Assembly: GCA_029268165.1 (NCBI GenBank)
Contig: JAJUGM010000110.1
Coordinates: 1-9,473, forward strand
Origin: Bacteroidota bacterium
GTDB taxonomy: Bacteria > Bacteroidota > Bacteroidia > Bacteroidales > UBA10428
Reading direction: 5' to 3'
Length of the DNA stretch: 9,473 nucleotides
Made by a program: the position numbers and the translations under genes. The notes below the pieces were generated by a model that saw only the letters and a program-made list of their open reading frames with translations, ran no database searches and was not told where the DNA came from. Positions 1 through 6,745 of this stretch are shown here, one piece after another. Position 1 is the stretch's first letter. Each line of letters starts with the position of its first letter.

Positions 1-1
1 T

Positions 2-133
2 AGTAAAACCTTTGAAAATCAGCGGAATATTCATGATGTGAAATTAGAAAAGCTTTATTTTCTACCCGGTGTTTATTATTGCGTTATAAAATGCAAGGAG
101 ACAATCTTTCAGACTAAAATTATTTGTCAGTAA
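2..133 (+). CDS. C-terminal end of a probable T9SS-exported protein (type A sorting domain tail), 5' truncated
   Basis: The window opens inside a reading frame that runs 43 codons to a TAA at 131-133. Its translation ends with an Asp-x-x-x-Leu-x-x-Leu segment, then LPGVYYCVIK, then FQTKIICQ and stop. This matches the usual ending of the Bacteroidota Por/T9SS type A sorting domain: a leucine-rich strand, a 'LpsGvYivki' turn and strand, then 'KivkQ' immediately before the stop. Such a domain directs a protein with an N-terminal signal peptide through the type IX secretion system, where the tail is cleaved and the protein is often attached to surface LPS. The functional part of the protein lies outside the window, so its activity is unknown. 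It is separated from the next gene by 194 bases and is probably a different transcription unit. The call rests on a short stretch without a domain search, so confidence is moderate. Confidence 0.6.
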   Translation, partial: SKTFENQRNIHDVKLEKLYFLPGVYYCVIKCKETIFQTKIICQ

Positions 134-156
134 AACCTCATTACAAGATAGAATTT

Positions 157-184
157 TAAACATTATTTGTATTAATAATGTTTA
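157..184 (+). terminator. AT-rich perfect stem-loop after the T9SS gene
   Basis: An 11-bp perfect inverted repeat (157-167 pairing with 174-184) encloses a 6-base loop, starting 23 bases after the stop codon at 133. A second small hairpin follows directly (185-190 with 194-199). The stem has a single G:C pair and no clear T-run follows, so it is a weak terminator candidate at best. Its place just downstream of a stop codon and before a new gene set is the main support. The rest of 134-327 is AT-rich and shows no other recognisable element; I could not find a convincing full promoter for the gene at 328. Confidence 0.3.
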
Positions 185-327
185 TCTATTGTAAATAGAC
201 TAATACAGTAAAATAGATTATTAATGTAAATATTGGACAGGTTCGTAAAATATGATGAAAATAATGACAGAAAATGTCCATATTTGCACGCAACTTTAAT
301 ATAGAGTACAAATTTTGGTATTGATTT

Positions 328-1767
328 ATGCTTTTCAACTCCCTTGAATTTATTTTTTTCTTTCCTGCAGTTGTGGCGCTCTATTTTATACTGCCTCAAC
401 GCTTCCGATGGGTTTTGCTACTTATTGCCAGCTATTATTTTTACATGTGCTGGAACTATAAATATGTTGTTTTAATTGCATTAACCACTACTGTTAATTA
501 CCTCGCCGGTATTGGTATTGCTAATTCAAACAAAAGACCGGTCAGAATATTATTTCTGGTTACGGGCTTAAGCGTCAGCCTGGGCGTACTATTCTTTTTT
601 AAATATTTTAATTTTTTTGGTGAAAGCCTTAATCAGCTTTTTGAAACATTTAATATCATGGCCAGAGTACCTGCCTATGATTATCTGCTACCGGTGGGAA
701 TTTCGTTTTTCACCTTTCAGACACTTAGTTACACAATCGACGTGTACTTTGGCAACCAAAAGGTTGAATACCATTTCGGAATCTTTGCCCTTTATGTTTC
801 ATTTTTCCCTCAGCTCGTTGCCGGCCCTATTGAACGCTCAACCAACCTGTTACCTCAGTTTTATCAGAAACATACCATAAGTTATGAACGGGTGCGCGAT
901 GGCATCATTTTTATGCTGTGGGGATTCTTCAAAAAAGTTGTTATTGCCGACCGGCTTTCAGAATATGTCAATCTGGTCTATAATAATGCCTCACAATATG
1001 AAGGAATCCATTTTCTTATTGCAACATTTTTCTTTTCAGTTCAGATATATTGCGATTTTTCAGGATATTCCGATATTGCCACAGGAACAGCTAAGATAAT
1101 GGGTTACGACCTGATGGTTAACTTCCGCCGGCCTTATTTTGCAAAAAGTATCCGTGAATTCTGGCAACGATGGCATATTTCTCTTTCAACATGGTTCAGA
1201 GACTATGTTTATATACCTTTGGGAGGAAATCGTGTATCTAAACCAAGATACTACTTTAACCTCTTCTTCACCTTTCTTGTCAGCGGGCTGTGGCACGGGG
1301 CAAACTGGACTTTTGTAATATGGGGCGCCCTGCATGGTTTTTATTCGGTTTTTGCTGTGTGGACAAAAGCTTTAAGAGAAAAAATTAATCATCTGACAGG
1401 ACTGACAAAATTACCCCGATTGTATAATATAGTCCAGATGGTTGCAACTTTTTTGCTGGCTTATTTTGCATGGATTTTCTTCAGAGCCAATTCAGTTACC
1501 GATGCATTCTTCATCATCAAAAATATATTACATCTAAGCTGGCCGGCAAATCTAAATTTGTTTCAGTATCCTGTTGATATGCCAATCAGCATAATGCTGA
1601 TTATTGTTTTATTCATTTTTGATATATTAATGGAAAGGAAACTTCTGAATGCACCCACTTTCGCTATTTACAGGCCTCTCAAATGGGCTTTCCTTATTAC
1701 ATTGATATTATTTATTATCATATTAGGTATCTGGAAAGAAACTGACTTTCTGTATTTTCAATTTTAA
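328..1767 (+). CDS. MBOAT family O-acyltransferase, AlgI-like
   Basis: This is a 479-residue polytopic membrane protein of the MBOAT family, similar in size to AlgI and DltB relatives. In alginate-type systems the AlgI-like protein passes acetyl groups across the inner membrane to periplasmic partners that O-acetylate a glycan. Seen in the sequence: many hydrophobic segments from residue 5 onward; the LPVGISFFTFQ motif (121-131); FPQLVAGPIE (160-169); YCDFSGYSDIA (241-251); the signature REFWQRWHISLSTWFRDY (276-293) with His283; and GLWHGANWTF (320-329) with His323. The two histidines sit where the proposed MBOAT catalytic residues lie. The ATG has no strong Shine-Dalgarno. The next gene starts six bases after the stop and encodes an AlgJ/X-like partner, which supports a dedicated O-acetylation pair. 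The glycan acted on and the exact acyl group are inferred, and nothing here indicates alginate itself. Confidence 0.92.
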   Translation: MLFNSLEFIFFFPAVVALYFILPQRFRWVLLLIASYYFYMCWNYKYVVLIALTTTVNYLAGIGIANSNKRPVRILFLVTGLSVSLGVLFFFKYFNFFGESLNQLFETFNIMARVPAYDYLLPVGISFFTFQTLSYTIDVYFGNQKVEYHFGIFALYVSFFPQLVAGPIERSTNLLPQFYQKHTISYERVRDGIIFMLWGFFKKVVIADRLSEYVNLVYNNASQYEGIHFLIATFFFSVQIYCDFSGYSDIATGTAKIMGYDLMVNFRRPYFAKSIREFWQRWHISLSTWFRDYVYIPLGGNRVSKPRYYFNLFFTFLVSGLWHGANWTFVIWGALHGFYSVFAVWTKALREKINHLTGLTKLPRLYNIVQMVATFLLAYFAWIFFRANSVTDAFFIIKNILHLSWPANLNLFQYPVDMPISIMLIIVLFIFDILMERKLLNAPTFAIYRPLKWAFLITLILFIIILGIWKETDFLYFQF

Positions 1768-1773
1768 TAAGCT

Positions 1774-2910
1774 ATGACGGGAAAAGAAAAGATAATTAAA
1801 ACTATTATTTACATTACAGGGTTGATAGGTCTGTATGGCTTTATTGCCATACGTTTTCCGGCCATGACCAATCTTGTGCTCAAAGAAAAAGTTATTCCCG
1901 AATATTGGGAAAATACAAAATACGGTGAATTATATTATTTCAATTATATTAAACACTTCCGGGAATATAATCTGCCGAAGGCTGGGCCTAAGTACAGGCA
2001 CACTGCAAAACATCCCCGGCTTGAAGACGCTGATGTCATTATTTTTGGCGACAGCTTTTTTGACTTTTCCCGGATGAAAACTTTTCCTGAGAAACTTAGC
2101 GATACGCTGAATAAAAAAGTATATTACGCGCGTTATGATTACCCTTTAAGGCATTTTGCCGAAAACGGCTTTCATAACCATAAAGCCCGTGTACTCATTT
2201 ATGAAAGCGCTGAACGATACGTTCCTACACGTTTTTTTAAACCCCACGAATTAAATCCTCCGGTCGATAACAGAAGTAAAATTAGAAAAACTGCAGCTCA
2301 GATACGAGATAAAATTTTTCTGCCGGATGATGAGGTTCGTTACGACCTTTTTCTGACCCGGAGTTATTTTACCTATGATATATACTCACTGATAGCAACT
2401 TTTAAATTTGATGTTTTTGGCTACATACCTTCAACAACCCCAAAATATTCACTTCAAGAAAAAGACCCGTGGTTATTTTATGTTGAAGAAGTAAATGATA
2501 AAGAAACCAGTTTTTACTACCAGTTTTCACAGGAACAGATTGATATTTACTGCGACAATATTGCTGACCTTGCTCATAAACTGAAACAATATTATAATCT
2601 TGATATGGTATTTATGGCTATACCTTCAAAATATACCATTTATCACAAATTTCTTAATAATCATGCTTATAACAATTTTTTGCCATCTCTGTATAAAGGT
2701 CTTGAAAAAAGAGGGATTAACATTGTTAAATTATACGACGATTACATCCATTCGAAAGAGGTTCTATATTATGGCACAGACACACATTGGAACGAAAAAG
2801 GACTTGATATTGCGCTGAATAAGACTATTGACTATTTAACACCATATATACAGGGTGATTATCTTGCACAGGATACAACAATGACAAACAAACCAGCAAA
2901 CCTTCAATAA
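1774..2910 (+). CDS. AlgJ/AlgX-like SGNH-fold protein, probable polysaccharide O-acetyltransferase partner
   Basis: A 378-residue protein with one N-terminal hydrophobic segment (about residues 8-26, preceded by lysines) that should act as a signal anchor, placing the rest in the periplasm. The body fits the SGNH/DHHW-like family that partners MBOAT proteins: VIIFGDSFFDF (88-98) holds the block I Gly-Asp-Ser with Ser94 as nucleophile, and GTDTHWNEKG (334-343) holds the Asp336/His338 pair of the last block. A YESAERYV stretch (143-150) resembles the conserved Glu-Arg region of AlgJ-like proteins. Family knowledge: the serine receives acetyl from the MBOAT protein and transfers it to sugar hydroxyls. 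The gene starts six bases after the MBOAT stop and ends ten bases before rfbF, so co-transcription is likely. Overall similarity outside the motifs cannot be judged by eye, so the family call is firmer than the substrate. Confidence 0.8.
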   Translation: MTGKEKIIKTIIYITGLIGLYGFIAIRFPAMTNLVLKEKVIPEYWENTKYGELYYFNYIKHFREYNLPKAGPKYRHTAKHPRLEDADVIIFGDSFFDFSRMKTFPEKLSDTLNKKVYYARYDYPLRHFAENGFHNHKARVLIYESAERYVPTRFFKPHELNPPVDNRSKIRKTAAQIRDKIFLPDDEVRYDLFLTRSYFTYDIYSLIATFKFDVFGYIPSTTPKYSLQEKDPWLFYVEEVNDKETSFYYQFSQEQIDIYCDNIADLAHKLKQYYNLDMVFMAIPSKYTIYHKFLNNHAYNNFLPSLYKGLEKRGINIVKLYDDYIHSKEVLYYGTDTHWNEKGLDIALNKTIDYLTPYIQGDYLAQDTTMTNKPANLQ

Positions 2911-2920
2911 TAATCAAAAT

Positions 2921-3706
2921 ATGAAAGCAGTTCTATTAGCCGGTGGATTCGGAACACGCATCAGTGAAGAAAGCGGCATAAGGCCAAAGCCGATGGTTGA
3001 AATTGGCGGCAAGCCAATTTTGTGGCATATTATGAAAATCTATTCTCATTATGGAATCAATGATTTTATTATATGTCTGGGCTATAAAGGTAATATGATT
3101 AAAGAGTATTTCTCAAATTACTTTCTTTATAACTCGGATGTCACTTTCGATATGAAGAATAACAACATGAAAGTACACAAGATGCATTCCGAGCCTTGGA
3201 CTGTCACACTGGTTGATACCGGTGAACTTAGCATGACGGGTGGGAGGTTGAAGAGAGTAAAGGAATATATCGGCAATGAAACATTCTGTATGACTTATGG
3301 CGATGGTGTTAGCGATATTAATATCAATGATCTTATCATGCACCATAAAAATCAGGGATTGCTTGCCACACTTACTGCTGTGAGACAGCATGGGCGTTTT
3401 GGTGTTTTTAACCTTGCACCTAACGAGTCAAAAATAAACTATTTCAAAGAGAAACCTAAAGGCGATGGCGATGATACTGCATGGATAAACGGCGGTTTTT
3501 TTGTGCTCGAACCTGCAGTTATTGATTATATTGATAATGACCAGACAGTATTTGAACGCGAACCGCTTGAAAGGCTTGCTGCAGATGGCCAGCTTTGTGC
3601 CTTCAGACATGTGGGCTTCTGGCAGCCTATGGATACCCTGCGTGACAAAAACCTGCTTGAAGGTTTATGGCAAAGTACGAACCCGCCATGGAAAGTATGG
3701 AGTTAG
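2921..3706 (+). CDS. rfbF: glucose-1-phosphate cytidylyltransferase
   Basis: This cytosolic enzyme makes CDP-glucose from CTP and alpha-D-glucose 1-phosphate (EC 2.7.7.33), the entry step to CDP-linked deoxy and branched sugars. The 261-residue length fits the family (about 257). Visible motifs: KAVLLAGGFGTR (2-13) for nucleotide binding; RPKPMVEIGGKPILWHIM (21-38) with Lys23; MTYGDGVSDI (124-133), where Asp128 would bind the metal; FKEKPKGDGDDTAWINGGFF (175-194); and FWQPMDTLRDK (233-243), with Asp238 as a probable second metal ligand. The WINGGFFV and WQPMDT signatures separate this group from glucose-1-phosphate thymidylyl- and uridylyltransferases. It starts ten bases after the preceding stop, with the same orientation. 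A 106-base gap follows, containing a possible promoter. No CDP-glucose 4,6-dehydratase follows it, as would be usual. Confidence 0.95.
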   Translation: MKAVLLAGGFGTRISEESGIRPKPMVEIGGKPILWHIMKIYSHYGINDFIICLGYKGNMIKEYFSNYFLYNSDVTFDMKNNNMKVHKMHSEPWTVTLVDTGELSMTGGRLKRVKEYIGNETFCMTYGDGVSDININDLIMHHKNQGLLATLTAVRQHGRFGVFNLAPNESKINYFKEKPKGDGDDTAWINGGFFVLEPAVIDYIDNDQTVFEREPLERLAADGQLCAFRHVGFWQPMDTLRDKNLLEGLWQSTNPPWKVWS

Positions 3707-3734
3707 TCAGGTTTAACCCGGCATTCATCATAAT

Positions 3735-3768
3735 TTTGGGTTTTAAAAACTTAAATATTCTATTTTTG
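3735..3768 (+). promoter_or_regulatory. possible Bacteroidetes-type internal promoter (TTTG / TATTTTTG)
   Basis: In the 106-base gap between rfbF and the SDR gene, TATTTTTG (3761-3768) matches the TAnnTTTG -7 element used by the Bacteroidetes primary sigma factor. A TTTG at 3735-3738, 22 bases upstream, could serve as the -33 element. The expected start point would leave a leader of roughly 35-40 bases before the ATG at 3813. An A/G-rich stretch (AAGGAAAAGAA, 3785-3795) lies in that leader but is rather far from the start. The match is short and the region AT-rich, so chance is a real possibility. Confidence 0.35.
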
Positions 3769-3812
3769 GAGACGAATAATTCATAAGGAAAAGAATTTAT
3801 AATAATAAATCT

Positions 3813-4859
3813 ATGAAAATACTTATTGCAGGTAATTTGGGCTACGTTGGCCCAAGTGTAACAAATCAGTTGCGCCAATCATTTCCCGCTGCCACAATCT
3901 TAGGCTTTGATATAGGTTATTTTACCCATTGTCTTTCCAATGCCGATTTTTTACCTGAAGTCAAACTTGATATACAGGTTTTCGGTGATATTCGCAAATT
4001 CCCCGAATCTTTACTTGAAGGGGTTGATGCTGTTGTTGACCTTGCAGCAATATCAAACGACCCTATGGGAAACAAATTTGAAGAAGTCACCCTCGATGTT
4101 AATTACCGCGCTGCTGTTGAGCTGGCAAAAAAAGCAAAAAGAGCCGGAGTAAAAACATTTGTTTATGCGTCAAGTTGCAGTATGTATGGTGCTGCCAGTG
4201 ACTATCCAAAAAAAGAAGACGATGAGCTTAATCCGCTTACTGCCTATGCCCGTTCAAAAGTATATGCCGAAAAAGAACTGGCTCCGCTTGCCGATGGCAG
4301 TTTTAAAATCACATGTCTGCGTTATGCAACAGCCTGCGGGTTTACAAACCGCCTTAGACTCGACCTTGTTTTAAATGATTTTGTTGCAGGCGCACTGGTA
4401 AATAAAGAAATCAATATTCTCAGTGACGGCTCACCCTGGCGGCCCATGATTAATACAAAAGATATGGCAAGAGCCGTGGAGTGGGGTATTATAAGAGATA
4501 AAGAAAATGGCGGTAACTTTCTGGCAGTGAATACCGGATCAAACGAATGGAATAACCAGATAAAACCGCTGGCTGAGGCGGTAGCCAAAGCAATTCCGGG
4601 TTGCAGGGTTACTGTTAATCCCGAAGGCGGCCCTGATAAACGCTCTTACATGGTTAATTTTGATCTGTTTAAGAAACTTGCGCCCAACCATCAGCCAAAA
4701 CACGATCTGCAGACTACAATTAATGAAATCCGTGATAACTTGATTGCAATGAACTTTAATGACCCCAATTTCAGGGAATCAAAATATATACGACTTAAAG
4801 TACTCAGTAAATTGCAGGAAAAGGGTTATCTCAATAATAGCCTCGAATGGATAAAATAA
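3813..4859 (+). CDS. NAD(P)-dependent epimerase/dehydratase (extended SDR) for a nucleotide sugar
   Basis: A 348-residue extended short-chain dehydrogenase/reductase. The N-terminus has the dinucleotide-binding glycine motif (Gly7, Gly10, Gly13 in IAGNLGYVG). VVDLAAISNDP (74-84) follows the Rossmann core, YASSCSMYG (118-126) carries the active-site serine region, and YARSK (145-149) is the Tyr-x-x-x-Lys catalytic pair. RYATACG (170-176) and SDGSPWRPMINTKDMAR (204-220) are typical sugar-nucleotide binding segments. Where 4,6-dehydratases have a Thr/Ser-Asp-Lys/Glu triad, this protein has Ser-Cys-Ser. I therefore infer epimerase or ketoreductase activity rather than 4,6-dehydration. Its neighbours, a CDP-glucose synthase, a cupin epimerase and a C-methyltransferase, suggest it works on the CDP-sugar, perhaps reducing a 4-keto group or epimerising C4. 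The exact substrate cannot be read from the sequence. Confidence 0.85.
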   Translation: MKILIAGNLGYVGPSVTNQLRQSFPAATILGFDIGYFTHCLSNADFLPEVKLDIQVFGDIRKFPESLLEGVDAVVDLAAISNDPMGNKFEEVTLDVNYRAAVELAKKAKRAGVKTFVYASSCSMYGAASDYPKKEDDELNPLTAYARSKVYAEKELAPLADGSFKITCLRYATACGFTNRLRLDLVLNDFVAGALVNKEINILSDGSPWRPMINTKDMARAVEWGIIRDKENGGNFLAVNTGSNEWNNQIKPLAEAVAKAIPGCRVTVNPEGGPDKRSYMVNFDLFKKLAPNHQPKHDLQTTINEIRDNLIAMNFNDPNFRESKYIRLKVLSKLQEKGYLNNSLEWIK

Positions 4860-4905
4860 AATGATTTTTTTTCTTAACCAATAACATTAGTTACAAATGA
4901 TTTTT
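4859..4905 (+). repeat. 11-bp direct repeat duplicating the start region of the cupin gene
   Basis: The 11-mer AAATGATTTTT occurs at 4859-4869 and again at 4895-4905, exactly 36 bases apart. The second copy contains the ATG of the cupin epimerase gene. The first copy gives an in-frame ATG at 4861 that reads only MIFFLNQ before a TAA at 4882-4884. The real gene must therefore start at 4897. The repeat could be an imperfect local duplication or chance in AT-rich DNA. Confidence 0.45.
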
Positions 4906-5439
4906 ACAGAACTTCCGCTGAAAGGCGCTTATCTGGTTGAAATAAAGAAAATAGAAGATGAGCGCGGTTTTTTCGGACGGGCCTGGTGCCGCAATGAATT
5001 TATTGAACACGGACTCAACCCTGATTTTGTTCAGCTTAATACATCTTTTTCCAGAAAGAAAGGCACCATTCGTGGCATGCATTACCAGGTTGACCCTCAT
5101 CAGGAAGTGAAATTCATACGTTGCACGCGGGGAAGAATCTTCGATGTGATAGTTGATTTACGTCCCGCGTCGCCTACCTTTATGCAATGGGTTGGCAACG
5201 AATTGTCGGCCGATAATTACCGGATGGTATATGTACCTGAAAATTTTGCACATGGATTTGTTACTCTTGAAGATAACAGCGAGGTATATTATCCGGTTTC
5301 TCAGTTTTATACACCGGGTGCTGAAAGAGGAATACGTTATAACGACCCCGCCTTCAATATCAAATGGCCGGTCGAAATTACCGTGGTTTCTCAGAAAGAT
5401 ATGTCACACCCCGACTTCAGCCTGTCACACCTCAAATAA
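4897..5439 (+). CDS. RmlC-like sugar 3,5-epimerase family protein (dTDP-4-dehydrorhamnose 3,5-epimerase family)
   Basis: A 180-residue single-domain cupin of the RmlC/RfbC family, which epimerises C3 and/or C5 of nucleotide-linked 4-keto-6-deoxyhexoses. Length is normal for the family (about 180). Seen motifs: DERGFFGRAWC (21-31) at the front; NTSFSRKKGTIRGMHYQ (48-64) with Arg59 and His62, the latter matching the catalytic base; Lys72 after it; YVPENFAHGF (112-121); the YY pair at 131-132, near the usual catalytic Tyr; and YNDPAFNIKWP (148-158), whose Asp150 would pair with His62. The catalytic set thus looks intact. Because the cluster starts with a CDP-glucose synthase and has no rmlA, rmlB or rmlD, I infer a CDP-linked substrate rather than dTDP-rhamnose synthesis. 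It may act at C3, C5 or both. Start codon ATG, 37 bases after the SDR stop. Confidence 0.88.
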   Translation: MIFTELPLKGAYLVEIKKIEDERGFFGRAWCRNEFIEHGLNPDFVQLNTSFSRKKGTIRGMHYQVDPHQEVKFIRCTRGRIFDVIVDLRPASPTFMQWVGNELSADNYRMVYVPENFAHGFVTLEDNSEVYYPVSQFYTPGAERGIRYNDPAFNIKWPVEITVVSQKDMSHPDFSLSHLK

Positions 5440-5463
5440 TTTTTGTATAACATAAAAGCTTTT

Positions 5464-6645
5464 ATGAAACACATCAAATGCCCTAATTGCCATAGTACCT
5501 CAGTGGAAAACTTTTTTACGGTGAAAGATGCTCCGGTACATAGCCTGGTTACGATTAAAGATTATAACGAGGCTGTAAATATTGAACGAAAAGATATTAC
5601 CCTTGCTTTTTGCAATCATTGTGGTTTTATTTATAATTCCTCATTTGATACATCGCTCGATTATTATACAAAGGGATATGAAGACCAGCAAGGTTTTTCA
5701 CCAACTTTTCTGAAATTTATTTCAGGCGTTACATTAAGGTTTATTAAAAAATACGATATGCGCAATAAATCGGTAATTGAAATTGGTTGTGGTAAAGGCG
5801 ATTTCATATCACTGATTTGTGAGTTGGGTAATAACAAAGGAATAGGGGTTGATCCGGCATGGATACCAGGACGCACAAAACCTAATCCGGATGTAACATT
5901 TATTAAAGAGTTTTATTCAGAAGAACATGGTAAACTGAAAGCCGATTGTATTTGTTGCCGACATACCCTGGAGCATATTCACGGCACGGCTGATTTTCTG
6001 AAAACCATCAGAAAATCAATCGGGAAGAGGGAAGATGTGATATTGTTTTTTGAAGTGCCAAGTATTGTCCGTATTCTGAAAATACAGGCATTCTGGGATA
6101 TCTTTTACGAACATTGCACTTATATGAGCCCGGGTTCACTGGCAAGGCTTTTCAGGATGAATGGCTTTGAAGTACTCGACATGTATCTCGAATATGACGA
6201 TCAGTACTTATTCATAGAAGCCAAACCAGTAAACGAAATTTCAACAAAAATACATCCCCTTGAAGAATCGGTTGAAGAACTAAAAGAACTGACAAAGGTT
6301 TTCACTGCAAAAATCAACAATACCCTGGATAACTGGAGAAAGAAATTTGCCGAACTGCGCAACCGCCGGCTTAAAACAGTTGTCTGGGGTGGCGGTTCAA
6401 AATCAGTTGGTTTTCTCACACATTTCGACCGCGAAAAGGTTATTGACCATGTAGTGGATATCAATCCCCACATGCAGGGCAACTATATACCAGGTATTGG
6501 CAAGCAATATGTTGGCCCCGATTTCCTCAAAGAATACCAGCCTGATGTAGTAATTATCATGAATGCAGTTTATACTGAAGAAATAAGAAAAATGTTACTT
6601 GAACGCGGTTTATCACCCGAACTTATTCCGCTGGACAGGTTTTAA
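5464..6645 (+). CDS. SAM-dependent sugar C-methyltransferase (zinc-binding, TylC3/NovU/TcaB9-like)
   Basis: A 393-residue three-part enzyme with the architecture of NDP-hexose C-methyltransferases, which add a methyl group to carbon 3 or 5 of a keto-sugar nucleotide. The N-terminal zinc site is CPNC (Cys6, Cys9) plus CNHC (Cys50, Cys53). The SAM-binding core has VIEIGCGKGDF (104-114) and the acidic GVDP (128-131). CRHTLEHIHG (165-174) and FYEHCTYMSPGSL (214-226) correspond to the catalytic region, with His171, Glu216 and His217 retained. The C-terminal Rossmann-like domain contains VVWGGGSKSVGFL (306-318), VVDINPHMQGNYIPG (330-344) and DVVIIMN (361-367). I chose the ATG at 5464, giving MKHIKCPNC, over an in-frame TTG at 5443. 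The gene begins 24 bases after the cupin stop, so coupled expression is likely. Position of methylation is not determined by sequence. Confidence 0.85.
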   Translation: MKHIKCPNCHSTSVENFFTVKDAPVHSLVTIKDYNEAVNIERKDITLAFCNHCGFIYNSSFDTSLDYYTKGYEDQQGFSPTFLKFISGVTLRFIKKYDMRNKSVIEIGCGKGDFISLICELGNNKGIGVDPAWIPGRTKPNPDVTFIKEFYSEEHGKLKADCICCRHTLEHIHGTADFLKTIRKSIGKREDVILFFEVPSIVRILKIQAFWDIFYEHCTYMSPGSLARLFRMNGFEVLDMYLEYDDQYLFIEAKPVNEISTKIHPLEESVEELKELTKVFTAKINNTLDNWRKKFAELRNRRLKTVVWGGGSKSVGFLTHFDREKVIDHVVDINPHMQGNYIPGIGKQYVGPDFLKEYQPDVVIIMNAVYTEEIRKMLLERGLSPELIPLDRF

Positions 6646-6703
6646 ATCGAGTATTCTTTTATACTGAATATAACGGAAGGTAAGGTTATTTAAAAGTGAT
6701 TCA

Positions 6704-6737
6704 AAAGGCAACATTGATTTACTGCCTTTAGTTTTAT
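6704..6737 (+). terminator. Rho-independent-like terminator after the methyltransferase
   Basis: AAAGGCA (6704-6710) pairs perfectly with TGCCTTT (6723-6729) across a 12-base loop, followed by a T-rich run (6732-6735, then 6737-6738). It lies 58 bases after the methyltransferase stop and just before the stop of the converging minus-strand glycosyltransferase. It best fits ending the plus-strand operon. Read from the minus strand, the downstream T-run is poor, so bidirectional action is doubtful. Confidence 0.5.
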
Positions 6738-6745
6738 TCATTATA

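Noticed and set aside
279..286. CATATTTG as the -7 box of the MBOAT gene
   Set aside because: It misses the first base of TAnnTTTG and has no TTTG at the proper upstream distance.
172..399. 75-codon minus-strand open frame across the first intergenic region
   Set aside because: It overlaps the N-terminus of the MBOAT gene and has the Ile/Asn/Lys/Tyr-heavy composition of translated AT-rich non-coding DNA.
328..2910. Alginate biosynthesis locus
   Set aside because: The MBOAT/SGNH pair is shared by many polysaccharide systems, and no alginate polymerase, epimerase or GDP-mannose dehydrogenase is present.
3113..3391. 92-codon minus-strand open frame
   Set aside because: It lies wholly within rfbF, whose motifs are continuous, and its translation shows no recognisable features.
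3715..3742. AACCC...GGGTT hairpin after rfbF as a terminator
   Set aside because: The stem is only five base pairs with an 18-base loop and no good T-run after it.
3813..5439. dTDP-rhamnose synthesis genes
   Set aside because: No rmlA, rmlB or rmlD is visible, and the nucleotidyltransferase has cytidylyltransferase rather than thymidylyltransferase signatures.
5443..5463. TTG start for the methyltransferase, adding seven residues
   Set aside because: The ATG at 5464 places the zinc-site Cys right after the usual short N-terminus, and the added residues match nothing in the family.
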